A model generated the notes under the pieces. That model ran no database searches and had not been told where the DNA came from. It saw only the letters and a list, made by a program, of their open reading frames with translations. The translations under genes were made by a program, and so were the position numbers. Positions 1-6,522 of a stretch of DNA of 24,027 nucleotides are shown piece after piece. Position 1 is the first letter of the stretch, and every line of letters begins with the position of its first letter. This stretch comes from an uncultured Oscillospiraceae bacterium. GTDB taxonomy: Bacteria > Bacillota > Clostridia > Oscillospirales > Ruminococcaceae. Location: positions 1 through 24,027 of the forward strand of contig URFD01000010.1 in assembly GCA_900547015.1 (NCBI GenBank), written 5' to 3'.

Positions 1-81
1 ATGGTATTATTTAAATCGAAGAAGGAACATAAGACCAACAACAAGGTCTTGCAATCATAAAATTTAAGGAGGAACACAAGA
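1..81 (+). promoter_or_regulatory. Leader region upstream of the rubrerythrin gene
   Basis: This stretch contains no credible gene. It holds a short inverted repeat, AAGACC at 31-36 and GGTCTT at 45-50, separated by 8 bases, followed by a strong Shine-Dalgarno AAGGAGG at about 67-73 for the ATG at 82. A -10-like TATTAT lies at 5-10, but its -35 would fall outside the window, so the promoter cannot be defined. The hairpin could be part of the 5' untranslated region. It is too weak to call an operator. Confidence 0.3.
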
Positions 82-630
82 ATGAAAAAATGGGTTTGCA
101 AAATTTGTGGTTACGTTTATACAGGTGAGACCCCTCCGGAATTCTGCCCGCAGTGTAAAGCACCGGCTTCCAAATTTGAGGAGCAGGCTACCGGCGAATT
201 CGTATGGGCTGATGAGCATAGAATCGGTGTAGCAGAAGGCGTAGACGCTGAAATTCTGGAAGGCCTGAGAATGAACTTCCAGGGCGAATGCACTGAGGTT
301 GGTATGTATCTGGCAATGTCCCGTCAGGCTGCAAGAGAAGGCTATCCGGAAATTGCAGAGTACTACAAGACCGCTGCTTTTGAAGAGGCAGAACACGCTG
401 CAAAATTTGCAGAGCTGCTCGGCGAAGTTGTAACCACCTCCACCAAGAAAAACCTGGAGCTGCGCGTTGCTGCTGAGGCAGGCGCTTGCGCAGGCAAGAA
501 GGAAATTGCAACCAAGGCAAAACAGCTCGGTCTGGATGCAATCCATGACACCGTTCATGAGATGGCAAAGGACGAAGCTCGTCACGGCTGTGCATTCCAG
601 GGTCTGCTCAACAGATACTTCGGCAAATAA
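82..630 (+). CDS. Reverse rubrerythrin (NADH peroxidase / peroxide-scavenging di-iron protein)
   Basis: The 182-residue protein has an N-terminal rubredoxin-like iron site (C6xxC9 and C22xxC25) followed by a ferritin-like four-helix di-iron domain from about residue 50. Visible di-iron ligands include E69, the E102-x-x-H105 motif, E132 and the DEARH motif at 164-168. Classical rubrerythrin has the rubredoxin domain at the C-terminus; here the order is swapped, which defines the 'reverse' rubrerythrins of clostridia. Family knowledge says these cytosolic proteins reduce hydrogen peroxide, and some reduce oxygen, with electrons from NADH via a reductase and rubredoxin. The start ATG is preceded by AAGGAGG with good spacing. 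The gene is followed directly by an intrinsic terminator, so it is probably a single-gene, highly expressed unit. The length is normal and the ligands appear intact. Confidence 0.95.
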   Translation: MKKWVCKICGYVYTGETPPEFCPQCKAPASKFEEQATGEFVWADEHRIGVAEGVDAEILEGLRMNFQGECTEVGMYLAMSRQAAREGYPEIAEYYKTAAFEEAEHAAKFAELLGEVVTTSTKKNLELRVAAEAGACAGKKEIATKAKQLGLDAIHDTVHEMAKDEARHGCAFQGLLNRYFGK

Positions 631-647
631 TCTCGGACACAAAACAG

Positions 648-686
648 GGCAGGGCTCCTTTGGAAAAAGGGCTCTGCCTCTTTTTT
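648..686 (+). terminator. Intrinsic terminator after rubrerythrin
   Basis: The arms GGCAGGGCTC and GGGCTCTGCC (with two G-U pairs) form a hairpin of about 10 pairs followed by TCTTTTTT. It lies 17 bases after the rubrerythrin stop and immediately before the ribosome binding site of the next gene. Confidence 0.85.
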
Positions 687-706
687 ATGAGAAAGGATGA
701 GTGCGG

Positions 707-1126
707 ATGATTTTGGTTTTGCAATATCCCAAATGCAGTACCTGCAAAAAGGCGCTCCAGTGGCTGGACGGACAGGGAATCGCCTATGAGAGCCGCCACA
801 TCGTGGAGGAAAATCCAACCGCTCAGGAGCTGGAAGAATGGTGGAAGCGGAGCGGACTGCCGCTGAAAAAGTTTTTTAACACCAGCGGAAATCTTTACAA
901 GGAGCAGAATCTGAAGGATAAGCTGCCGCAGATGAGCGAGCAGGAGCAGCTTCAGCTGCTGGCAACCAACGGGATGCTGGTGAAAAGGCCGCTGGTCGTT
1001 GCAGAGGATTTGATTCTGGTCGGATTTAAAGAGGACCAGTGGCAGCAGTTAAAGGATTATCTTAAAATTTTGCAGATGAAAAAAGCCTTCGCATCCAAAC
1101 GATGCGAAGGCTTTTTGGGCGTTTAG
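707..1126 (+). CDS. ArsC/Spx-family thioredoxin-fold protein
   Basis: The protein is 139 residues if translation begins at ATG 707. A GTG at 701 is in frame, but AAAGGA at 692-697 sits at the correct distance only for 707. The N-terminus carries C10-S-T-C13 after a beta strand, and R94-P95 matches the conserved Arg-Pro region of the ArsC/Spx/YffB family. Members are arsenate-reductase-like redox proteins or Spx-type transcription regulators that bind RNA polymerase. The CxxC is compatible with either, and no ars genes are nearby, so the substrate is unknown. The last 15 or so residues are encoded by the hairpin of an intrinsic terminator, and the stop codon lies after its T-tract. Many transcripts should therefore end before the stop codon. 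The natural C-terminus may be poorly conserved. Confidence 0.85.
   Translation: MILVLQYPKCSTCKKALQWLDGQGIAYESRHIVEENPTAQELEEWWKRSGLPLKKFFNTSGNLYKEQNLKDKLPQMSEQEQLQLLATNGMLVKRPLVVAEDLILVGFKEDQWQQLKDYLKILQMKKAFASKRCEGFLGV
1079..1116. terminator. Bidirectional intrinsic terminator overlapping the end of the ArsC/Spx gene
   Basis: The arms AAAAGCCTTCGCATC (1081-1095) and GATGCGAAGGCTTTT (1101-1115) form a perfect 15-pair stem with a five-base loop, with A and T runs on the two sides. It can terminate the plus-strand ArsC/Spx gene and also the minus-strand transporter gene that ends at 1143. Confidence 0.9.
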
Positions 1127-1142
1127 CAAAGTATTCAATGGC

Positions 1143-1766
1143 CTAGCGGCTGGTGCGGGACTGGATGAAACCTGCGAGCTTCTGGTAGAGCAGCAGGGTG
1201 AGGAAGGAGAGAATCAGTCCCTTCACAAGGTTAAACGGAGCAGCACCAAAGATGACATAAGCGTTGATGCTGTTAATCATCGGGTTGACTGCGTGGCAGG
1301 CATCGATGATTGCTTCCAGCGGCATGACCTTGGAGTAGAATGGAATGAGCATAAATTTGTTTGCCAGTGAACCGACGACAGTGATGGTGGCAGCTCCGGC
1401 CAGAACCGAGATCAGCACACCCTTGCGGGAAGGGTTGCGGCGGTACAGCAGGGAGGAAACAACCGCGAAGCTGGACAGCACGATCATGTCAGCCAGCTCT
1501 CCGACGCAGCCGGTCTGGGTGGAGAGCATATGAATCAGGTCTTTGATGATGGTGACATAGATGGCAGGCAGCGGGCCGTACAAAAATCCCATAATCAGAA
1601 TCGGAACACCGCTCAGGTCAACCTTCAGGAATGGAGGCATGAGCGGGAGCGGAAGCTCGAAGCACATCAGGATGGTGGAGATTGCGGCGAACACGCCGAC
1701 CAGAGTAATCATCTGGACTTTGGATGGGGTGTTGGCGGAGCGGTTTGGAGTGATAACATTGGTCAT
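1143..1766 (-). CDS. ribU: ECF transporter S component, riboflavin uptake (RibU-type)
   Basis: The 207-residue membrane protein has about six hydrophobic segments and the family-typical N-terminal stretch LKVDLSGVPILIMGFLYGP, matching riboflavin-binding S components of ECF vitamin transporters. These capture riboflavin at the membrane and work with a shared energizing module (EcfA/A'/T), which is not encoded here. The assignment to riboflavin rests on the FMN riboswitch that precedes the gene on the same strand. The reading frame extends further upstream, but that part overlaps the riboswitch and terminator. The start at 1766 (ATG-ACC-AAT) has GAAAGGG at the proper distance. The downstream boundary is the bidirectional terminator at 1079-1116. 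The substrate is certain only as far as the riboswitch context allows. Confidence 0.9.
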   Translation of the reverse strand: MTNVITPNRSANTPSKVQMITLVGVFAAISTILMCFELPLPLMPPFLKVDLSGVPILIMGFLYGPLPAIYVTIIKDLIHMLSTQTGCVGELADMIVLSSFAVVSSLLYRRNPSRKGVLISVLAGAATITVVGSLANKFMLIPFYSKVMPLEAIIDACHAVNPMINSINAYVIFGAAPFNLVKGLILSFLTLLLYQKLAGFIQSRTSR

Positions 1767-1838
1767 AAATAGACATCCCTTTCTCAAATCCGGCAAGGCG
1801 GATTCAGTTGATTGACGAGAAGGTCTGAATCGAAGAGT

Positions 1839-1869
1839 AAAAAAGCCCCCTGAAACAGCTTCAGGGGGC
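1839..1869 (-). terminator. Riboswitch-controlled intrinsic terminator
   Basis: On the minus strand, GCCCCCTGAA pairs with TTCAGGGGGC around a short loop and is followed by TTTTTT. It lies between the FMN aptamer and the transporter start, where the expression platform is expected. FMN binding should favour this terminator and shut off riboflavin uptake. Confidence 0.9.
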
Positions 1870-1887
1870 AGATGTGCAGAATCAATA

Positions 1888-2018
1888 CACCGTTTCTTCA
1901 TACCGGACTTTACCGTTGGTTTGGGAATCGAACCCAATCTGCCGAAAATGGCTCGCGGACTCGTGGCTGTGTTGCCCATTACCGCCAGTGAGGAATTGCA
2001 CCTCGCCCTGAAACAGAC
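1888..2018 (-). ncRNA. FMN riboswitch (RFN element)
   Basis: Read on the minus strand, the region shows the ordered conserved blocks of the RFN element: TTCAGGGCGAGGTG, then ATTCCTCACTGGCGGT, CGAGTCCGCGAGCC, GATTGGGTTCGATTCCC, ACGGTAAAGTCCGG and TATGAAGAAACGG. These correspond to the closing P1 stem and the hairpins around the six-way junction of the FMN aptamer. It precedes a terminator and a riboflavin transporter gene, which is the typical arrangement. Recognition is from sequence blocks, not from a covariance-model search. Confidence 0.95.
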
Positions 2019-2084
2019 TTTCTATTGGAATATAATGTTGTGAAAAAATGAATGGAAAACGTTTTTCAAAATCTTTTCAATGAC

Positions 2085-2113
2085 ATTATATAAGAATGAA
2101 TCGGGGAAGTCAA
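2085..2113 (-). promoter_or_regulatory. Promoter for the FMN riboswitch and riboflavin transporter
   Basis: On the minus strand the -35 TTGACT (2108-2113) and the -10 TATAAT (2085-2090) are separated by exactly 17 bases. Transcription would start near 2078, giving a leader of about 310 bases that contains the whole riboswitch. The 60 or so bases between the start site and the aptamer are A/T-rich and show no obvious feature. Confidence 0.8.
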
Positions 2114-2166
2114 GTCTTTTTGCACAAATTCTTTGTGAAAATAACGACATGGTGACTGGGAATTGT

Positions 2167-2724
2167 CTAAAAAATCAGATGGAGTTCGGACAAGGGCGGC
2201 AGGATGACCGCAAAGCCCAGCCAAGAAATCAGCAGGGCGAGCAGAGCGCCGCAGACAAGGTCACGCAGAAAATGGACTCCGGCAAGCAGGCGGGACAGGG
2301 CAGTCAGGCCGGCAAGGCAGAAGGACAGCAAGACCAAGAAAATCGGGAAGGCTCCCATTCGAGAAAGGTAGAGCAGGGCGCAGGAAATCAAAAAAGCGCA
2401 GGCGGTGTGTCGGCTGGGAAAGGAGCTGCCGGATTCGTGTTCAATCAGCGGGGAAAAGCCAAACCGCTCAAAGGGGCGGGGAGAGGAAATTACCTTGCGA
2501 AGGAGGGTGACCGCAAGAAAGCCCACTGCCGGAACCAGCCAGAAGAACAGCAGAGGAAGCACGGGCCAACCGATCATCAGGCAGAAGAGGACGCAGGCAG
2601 AGCCGCCGGCATAGAGCAGAAAAAGGCTGAACGGGAACAGGCGGCAGAGCGCCGCAATCCGCTTGGAACGGGCAGGGGAGCAGCTTGCCCATCGGATGAT
2701 CGAGCGGTAGATATTCGGATTCAT
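2167..2724 (-). CDS. PAP2-superfamily membrane phosphatase
   Basis: The 185-residue integral membrane protein carries the three phosphatase motifs in order: a variant K/R-rich first motif ending in RP (RKVISSPRPF), the PSRH motif (SFPSRHTACAF) and SR-x5-H-x3-D (SRLLAGVHFLRD). PAP2 enzymes of this size dephosphorylate lipid phosphates such as undecaprenyl pyrophosphate or phosphatidate at the membrane. The exact lipid cannot be told from sequence. The frame is open further upstream, but the start at 2724 (MNPNIYRS) has a perfect AGGAGG at the right distance. The gene is divergent from the DedA gene, another membrane-lipid-related protein. This may reflect a shared role in lipid-carrier recycling, but that is inference. 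I see no convincing terminator after it. Confidence 0.88.
   Translation of the reverse strand: MNPNIYRSIIRWASCSPARSKRIAALCRLFPFSLFLLYAGGSACVLFCLMIGWPVLPLLFFWLVPAVGFLAVTLLRKVISSPRPFERFGFSPLIEHESGSSFPSRHTACAFLISCALLYLSRMGAFPIFLVLLSFCLAGLTALSRLLAGVHFLRDLVCGALLALLISWLGFAVILPPLSELHLIF
2685..2713 (+). promoter_or_regulatory. Possible promoter for the DedA gene
   Basis: TTGCCC (2685-2690) and TAGATA (2708-2713) are separated by 17 bases and lie inside the 5' end of the divergent PAP2 gene. The -10 match is mediocre, so this is only a candidate. A promoter must be close because the two genes are only 56 bases apart. Confidence 0.3.
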
Positions 2725-2780
2725 AAGAGAACCTCCTGAGACATAGGATAGTGAAAAACAAAAAGGGGGAATTTTGGACC

Positions 2781-3404
2781 ATGCAAGCGTGGGTGATTCA
2801 GATGATGCAGTCGATGGAGGAGTGGGGATTTGTGGGAATCCTGCTGCTGATGGCACTGGAAAATATCATTCCGCCCATCCCCTCCGAGCTGGTGCTGACC
2901 GGTGCAGGCTTCCTGACGACCTGCACCTCCCTGAGCCGGACGCAGGCAGTCCTGTCCGCAACGCTGGGCTCCCTGCTGGGAGCGGTGGCATTGTACGGGC
3001 TGGGAAGGCTACTGCCGGTGGAGCGGTTGGAGCGGCTGGGCTTTGAGCAGGAGGAAATCGAGGAGGCAAGCAGGTGGTTTCAGCGCAGAGGTTGGATTGC
3101 TGTCCTGCTTTGCCGATGTGTACCGGTGGTGCGGAGCATCATCTCCATCCCGGCCGGAGCTGCCCGCATGGGGATGGTTCCGTTTTTGCTGTTGACCATG
3201 GTGGGAACAGCGGTCTGGGATGCCGCTCTCATTGGAATCGGGGCAGCGGCAGGAAGCTCTTGGCAGATGGCAGCAGGGAGATTTCATTATCAAAGCGCGG
3301 TGGTGATGATGGTACTGTTTTCGGTGGCGGTGACCCTGCTGCCGCTGGTGCTGCTCCGACGGAGGAGCCATCGTCCGAAGGCCGAAAACCGACAGAAAAG
3401 CTGA
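2781..3404 (+). CDS. DedA-family membrane protein
   Basis: The 207-residue protein has the DedA/SNARE-associated pattern. An amphipathic N-terminus is followed by FVGILLLMALENIIPPIPSE, a glycine-rich segment (LGSLLGAVALYGLGRLL), a soluble loop with RRGWIAVLLCRCVPVVRS, and a further IPAGAARMGMVPFLLLT segment. The E-x8-P and R-x3-P features of the family are visible. Family members include UptA/PopT-type undecaprenyl phosphate flippases and phospholipid translocases; which applies here is not evident. An upstream GTG (2751) is in frame, but AAAGGGGGA at 2762-2770 fits ATG 2781. Its divergent PAP2 neighbour supports a lipid-carrier theme. The charged C-terminal tail (RRRSHRPKAENRQKS) is probably cytosolic. 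Confidence 0.9.
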   Translation: MQAWVIQMMQSMEEWGFVGILLLMALENIIPPIPSELVLTGAGFLTTCTSLSRTQAVLSATLGSLLGAVALYGLGRLLPVERLERLGFEQEEIEEASRWFQRRGWIAVLLCRCVPVVRSIISIPAGAARMGMVPFLLLTMVGTAVWDAALIGIGAAAGSSWQMAAGRFHYQSAVVMMVLFSVAVTLLPLVLLRRRSHRPKAENRQKS

Positions 3405-3411
3405 CAGCATG

Positions 3412-3453
3412 AAAAAAAGTCCGGTGGTCTTGGGCAAACCAGGAACCACCGGA
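3412..3453 (-). terminator. Intrinsic terminator of the flavin reductase-like gene
   Basis: TCCGGTGGT and ACCACCGGA form a 9-pair stem around a 16-base loop, followed on the minus strand by a run of seven T. It lies about 20 bases past the minus-strand stop at 3473. It also sits just after the convergent DedA stop but lacks a T-run on the plus strand. Confidence 0.75.
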
Positions 3454-3472
3454 GGGACAGGCAGGGTGCGGT

Positions 3473-3991
3473 TTATCGAACCAGAATCTTTTCGATGCCG
3501 CCGATATACAGGTCGTGGAAATCCTGTTTGGGGTAAACGCTCTGGCACAGCGCCGAATCGACAAAGCACTCCGGCTTGATGGTCTGCACATAGAGCTTGC
3601 GGCAAATCAGGACAGCAGTGGCTTCCTCGAAGCAGGGTACGCCGTCGATGTGGGTGAGGGTCAGGCCGGAACGGGCAATCTTGTCCTCATCGCGGCCGGA
3701 AGCAGTGCCCAGATAGCGCAGCTCTTCCATCTTGTCGCCGCCGAAAAAGCACAGGGAGAAATATTCGCTGTTGTCCACAAACTGTTTGGTGTAGCGCTGC
3801 GGACGGATGAAGGTAAAGGCGACATCCTGATTCCAGAGATGACCCAAGCCGCCCCAGCTGGCAGTCATGGTGTTGGCAACCGGCTTGCCGTCCAGCTGCT
3901 GTTCGGCAGTAATCAGCATCCACTCCTTGGCGATAGTGTGAAAGACGCTGTTCTGAAATTCATCGGATGAAATCTGACGGAAATGGCTCAT
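3473..3991 (-). CDS. Flavin reductase-like (flavoredoxin-type) protein
   Basis: The 172-residue protein matches the flavin-reductase-like FMN-binding fold. The stretch ANTMTASWGGLG near residue 40 is the typical flavin phosphate-binding region, followed by FTFIRPQRYTKQFVDNSEYFSLCFF. Relatives in anaerobes are flavoredoxins and FMN-binding oxidoreductases of unknown partner. A cytosolic redox role is likely but the physiological substrate is unknown. The start at 3991 (MSHFRQIS) has AAAGGGGA at suitable spacing, whereas the upstream in-frame ATGs have none. It has its own promoter (4049-4076) and terminator, so it appears monocistronic. Confidence 0.85.
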   Translation of the reverse strand: MSHFRQISSDEFQNSVFHTIAKEWMLITAEQQLDGKPVANTMTASWGGLGHLWNQDVAFTFIRPQRYTKQFVDNSEYFSLCFFGGDKMEELRYLGTASGRDEDKIARSGLTLTHIDGVPCFEEATAVLICRKLYVQTIKPECFVDSALCQSVYPKQDFHDLYIGGIEKILVR

Positions 3992-4048
3992 AAAAAAATC
4001 CCCTTTCTTGGATGGGAGCGGCATCACGGACCGACTCCTGTTATGCTC

Positions 4049-4076
4049 ATTGTATCGAATCTGTCCGAAAAATCAA
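4049..4076 (-). promoter_or_regulatory. Promoter of the flavin reductase-like gene
   Basis: On the minus strand TTGATT (4071-4076) and TACAAT (4049-4054) are separated by 16 bases. The predicted start lies about 50 bases before the ATG at 3991. Confidence 0.65.
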
Positions 4077-4098
4077 GAGGGAAAATGTGAATAATCCG

Positions 4099-4974
4099 CT
4101 AGCGGAATCTTTGCCGAAGCTCGGACAGGTCCTGTTCCGAAAGGGAAAGGGTGGCATCGGGGTTGCGAACAAAGTCCGGCAGAAAGGCACAGGCAGGCTG
4201 CGGACAGAGCTGAGCCAGAAAATCGGCAGGCTTGCGGGCAGCATCGTAATCGGAAAAGGAAAGGTTGGTGCGGGAGCGGTTGACAACTTCGGAAAACAGC
4301 TGACGGGAGCGCTCCTCCGATAGCCAGTCGAGGTGCTGGTTGAGAAGCAGCGCAGCCGCCTTGGACAGGAAGGCGCACTGCTCCACATCCGAGACGGGCA
4401 TTCGGCTCAGCAGCCAGCGGGTCAGGCGCTCCCCGTCGAGCTGCTGATTCCCCGGCTCCAGAATCATCTCAATGCCGTCCACCACCATCGGCAGCGGCTG
4501 ACCTAGCGTCAGGGAGGTCGGCCCGCACAGCTCCAAAATGTGGGGAAGCTGTGTCCGGCTGATTTGAAGAGAATGCTCGACGGGAATGGAGAAGCTCTCC
4601 CCGATGGCGCGGCAGACCTCGGTGATGCCGCCGGAGCGGAAGATGGTTCCGACAGGCTCCCGAATCTGCTGGTGGGTGAGCGCCAGCCGCTTGGGAAAGG
4701 CAAAGAGATGAATTGAGCCCTGCACAGGGTTCATCCGCATCAGGAGGAACAGGCTCGGCTCGGGACAGTCCTCGCAAAGCAGGAGGGTTTGACAGTCGCT
4801 GCGGTCGGGGAGATAGACCGGGTCGGGAGACGGCTGGGCGGCAGCGGAGGAGAGGGGAGCGGTGCTGGGGCGGATGAGCATCAGGGCTGCCATCCAAACC
4901 GCAAGAAAGCACAGAAAGGCAGAGGTGAAGGCAGAAAGGAAAGGGCGAAGCTGACGGGACGGAAAATGGGACAT
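4099..4974 (-). CDS. Membrane-anchored LCP (LytR-CpsA-Psr)-like protein, apparently without the catalytic motif
   Basis: The 291-residue protein has a short basic N-terminus, one membrane segment (about 12-34) and an extracytoplasmic domain. From about residue 64 the order LLLCEDCPEPSLFLLMRMNP, then SIHLFAFPKR, then an EVCRAIGESFSIPVEHSLQI-like segment and GNQQLDGERLTRWLLSRM follows the LCP fold (DSR/D strand, IPRD strand, central helices, and the 'Q.LdG..AL..vR' helix). LCP enzymes transfer cell-wall polymers from lipid carriers to peptidoglycan. The usual Asp/Arg pair in the first motif is missing, so this may be a non-catalytic relative. The start at 4974 uses AGAAGGAGG, which is part of the preceding terminator hairpin. 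The LCP assignment is by eye and moderate. Confidence 0.6.
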   Translation of the reverse strand: MSHFPSRQLRPFLSAFTSAFLCFLAVWMAALMLIRPSTAPLSSAAAQPSPDPVYLPDRSDCQTLLLCEDCPEPSLFLLMRMNPVQGSIHLFAFPKRLALTHQQIREPVGTIFRSGGITEVCRAIGESFSIPVEHSLQISRTQLPHILELCGPTSLTLGQPLPMVVDGIEMILEPGNQQLDGERLTRWLLSRMPVSDVEQCAFLSKAAALLLNQHLDWLSEERSRQLFSEVVNRSRTNLSFSDYDAARKPADFLAQLCPQPACAFLPDFVRNPDATLSLSEQDLSELRQRFR

Positions 4975-4975
4975 G

Positions 4976-5016
4976 AAAAAACCTCCTTCTGCCAAAGAGA
5001 ATGAAGCAGAAGGAGG
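4976..5016 (-). terminator. Intrinsic terminator of the lipoprotein gene that contains the next gene's ribosome binding site
   Basis: On the minus strand CCTCCTTCTGC (5006-5016) pairs with GCAGAAGGAGG (4982-4992), an 11-pair perfect stem, followed by TTTTTT (4976-4981). The 3' arm is also the Shine-Dalgarno of the LCP-like gene starting at 4974. Read-through transcripts would therefore carry a hidden ribosome binding site. Confidence 0.9.
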
Positions 5017-5030
5017 AAAAATATACAGGG

Positions 5031-5450
5031 TTATTGTGGGTTGGCAGCCGTTTCAATCAGCTTGAGCACAGTGGCGTTGGAGGTATCCTCCCCGTCGATG
5101 GTGCCAGTATAGGTGATTTCCAGAGTGTCGCCGATGAGCATTCCGTCTACCTGAGTGCGGTCAGCTTCGTCCGGGATGGAGAAGGTGAGGGTGGCGCCGT
5201 CCTCGGTTTCGATGGTGACGGTGTGCATCGCGGCATCGGTGATGGTTCCGGAGATGACCTGCTCCTCCTCGGTTGGCTGTTCGGTTGGCTGCTCTGTAGA
5301 GCCCTTGTCGGGAGTGACCTCCTCGGTGGCTTCGTTTTTGGTTGCCGGTTCTGTCTGCTCGGCGCTGTTATCTTTGTCTTTGCCGGAAGAACACGCTGCC
5401 ACCGACAACATCATAGCGGCCGCGAGCAAAACAGCAAAAATTTTTTTCAT
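5031..5450 (-). CDS. Small lipoprotein of unknown function
   Basis: The 139-residue protein begins with a lipoprotein signal peptide, MKKIFAVLLAAAMMLSVAAC, with lipobox VAAC; the Cys at residue 20 is the predicted lipidated residue. A low-complexity acidic linker rich in T, E, Q and P (with TEQP repeats) covers about residues 25-65. A compact beta-rich domain follows (VISGTITDAAMHTVTIETEDG and onward). Its pattern of alternating strands resembles small OB-like domains seen in clostridial lipoproteins, but I recognise no named family. The start at 5450 has AAAGGAG upstream; the longer upstream frame is not supported. It is probably exported and tethered to the outer face of the membrane. It ends in the terminator that overlaps the next gene's ribosome binding site. 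Confidence 0.85.
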   Translation of the reverse strand: MKKIFAVLLAAAMMLSVAACSSGKDKDNSAEQTEPATKNEATEEVTPDKGSTEQPTEQPTEEEQVISGTITDAAMHTVTIETEDGATLTFSIPDEADRTQVDGMLIGDTLEITYTGTIDGEDTSNATVLKLIETAANPQ

Positions 5451-5516
5451 GGAAAAGACTCCTTTCGGTATGATTCGGGAACACCTTCTCATAGCAGGAT
5501 ATACCCGATGTAATAT

Positions 5517-5544
5517 ACCATAACCGATAAAGATGAAGAAACAA
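5517..5544 (-). promoter_or_regulatory. Possible promoter of the lipoprotein gene
   Basis: TTGTTT (5539-5544) and TATGGT (5517-5522) on the minus strand are 16 bases apart. The match is weak. Read-through from the deacetylase gene, whose end at 5633 has no clear terminator, is an alternative. Confidence 0.3.
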
Positions 5545-5632
5545 TGTATGATGTCGGAAATAATTTTAAGAAAAATGTGAAGATTCAAACGAGATGGGAG
5601 ATTCTGGCAAGGGATGCAGATTCTACTATTTG

Positions 5633-6409
5633 TTATTTTTGGGGCTGTGCTGGGAGCTGACAGCCGTTGTGGTCCACATGGGTGGAATTTGGAATCAGGA
5701 GCGAGCCGACCGGAACGAACTGAAGGTCAGCAGCTTTGGCGGCCTCGAGAATCAAGGGCAGAGCCTGCGCGGAGTGTTCTGCACCGGCGTGCAGCAGAAG
5801 GATGGAGCCGGGCTGAAGCTGGGACGAAACACGGTGGGCGATTTGCTCGGCGGACAGACCGCGCCAGTCCAGCGTGTCCAGATTCCACTGGATGGGAACA
5901 CAGCCGCTGGAATGGATGCTCTCGATGACGGCATCGTTGTATGAGCCGGAGGGCGGACGGAAGAGGACGGGGGTTTGATCGCAGGCATTGTAAATTGCCT
6001 GCTGGGACAGGCGGATTTCCTCCAGCATCTCCTGCTGGGTCAGGGAGTCCATGTCCCGATGGGAATAGGAGTGACTGCCAATCTCGTGACCGGCAGCGGC
6101 AATCGCTTTGGCAGAGTCAGGAAAGCGTTCCGCCCACTCTCCCAGCAGGAAGAAGGTGGCATGAACCTGAGCCTCGGCCAGAGTTTGGAGCATGGAGGGG
6201 ATGTCTTGGTCATCCCACGCGCAGTTGATGCCGAGAGCGGCAAGCGGCTGGTCGGTCTGCACCGAATAGATGGGCAGAGAGCGTCCAGCGGGGGAAGCAA
6301 AGACTGCCCGAACGAGGGGAGCGCGCAGAGCGCCGAGAAAACCGAACAACAGCACAGCGGCAAACACACCGCAGAAAAGGGGTCTTGCACGAACCACGAT
6401 GACCTTCAT
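5633..6409 (-). CDS. Polysaccharide deacetylase (NodB-domain) protein
   Basis: The 258-residue protein has an N-terminal membrane anchor or signal (about residues 10-35) and a complete NodB homology domain. Motif 1 is a CAWDD variant with D66 and D67; motif 2 is H113-S-Y-S-H117; motif 3 is R151-P-P-x-G; D178/D181-W182 form motif 4; and LLLH207 forms motif 5. The metal-binding Asp-His-His set is present, so it should be an active metal-dependent de-N-acetylase outside the membrane. Peptidoglycan or spore cortex is the likely substrate, as in PdaA/PdaB relatives. The start at 6409 has AAGGAGG, while the longer upstream frame crosses a terminator. Neighbouring genes encode other envelope proteins. 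The specific substrate is not determined. Confidence 0.92.
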   Translation of the reverse strand: MKVIVVRARPLFCGVFAAVLLFGFLGALRAPLVRAVFASPAGRSLPIYSVQTDQPLAALGINCAWDDQDIPSMLQTLAEAQVHATFFLLGEWAERFPDSAKAIAAAGHEIGSHSYSHRDMDSLTQQEMLEEIRLSQQAIYNACDQTPVLFRPPSGSYNDAVIESIHSSGCVPIQWNLDTLDWRGLSAEQIAHRVSSQLQPGSILLLHAGAEHSAQALPLILEAAKAADLQFVPVGSLLIPNSTHVDHNGCQLPAQPQK

Positions 6410-6473
6410 CGTCCTTCCTCCTTTGTCCTGTAGGATTTCGGTACAGTCTATGCGGAGAGGATTGCCGTCATGC

Positions 6474-6506
6474 AAAAAAGGCAGGCAGAGGGAAGCTCTG
6501 CCTGCC
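6474..6506 (-). terminator. Intrinsic terminator after the membrane-anchored protein gene
   Basis: GGCAGGCAGAG pairs with CTCTGCCTGCC (11 pairs), and the minus strand continues with TTTTTT. It lies 17 bases after the minus-strand stop at 6523. Confidence 0.9.
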
Positions 6507-6522
6507 TTACGGAATTTTTCAG

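Noticed and set aside
2101..2150. CACAAATTCTTTGTG inverted repeat as a terminator of the PAP2 gene
   Set aside because: The stem is short and A/T-rich with no T-run in the minus-strand direction.
4094..4109. Palindrome AATCCGCTAGCGGAAT at the end of the LCP-like gene as a terminator
   Set aside because: The stem is short, includes the stop codon and is not followed by a T-run on the minus strand.
4012..4323. Plus-strand open frame of 103 codons opposite the LCP-like gene
   Set aside because: It lacks a ribosome binding site, has basic shadow-type composition, and the minus-strand gene has better start and domain evidence.
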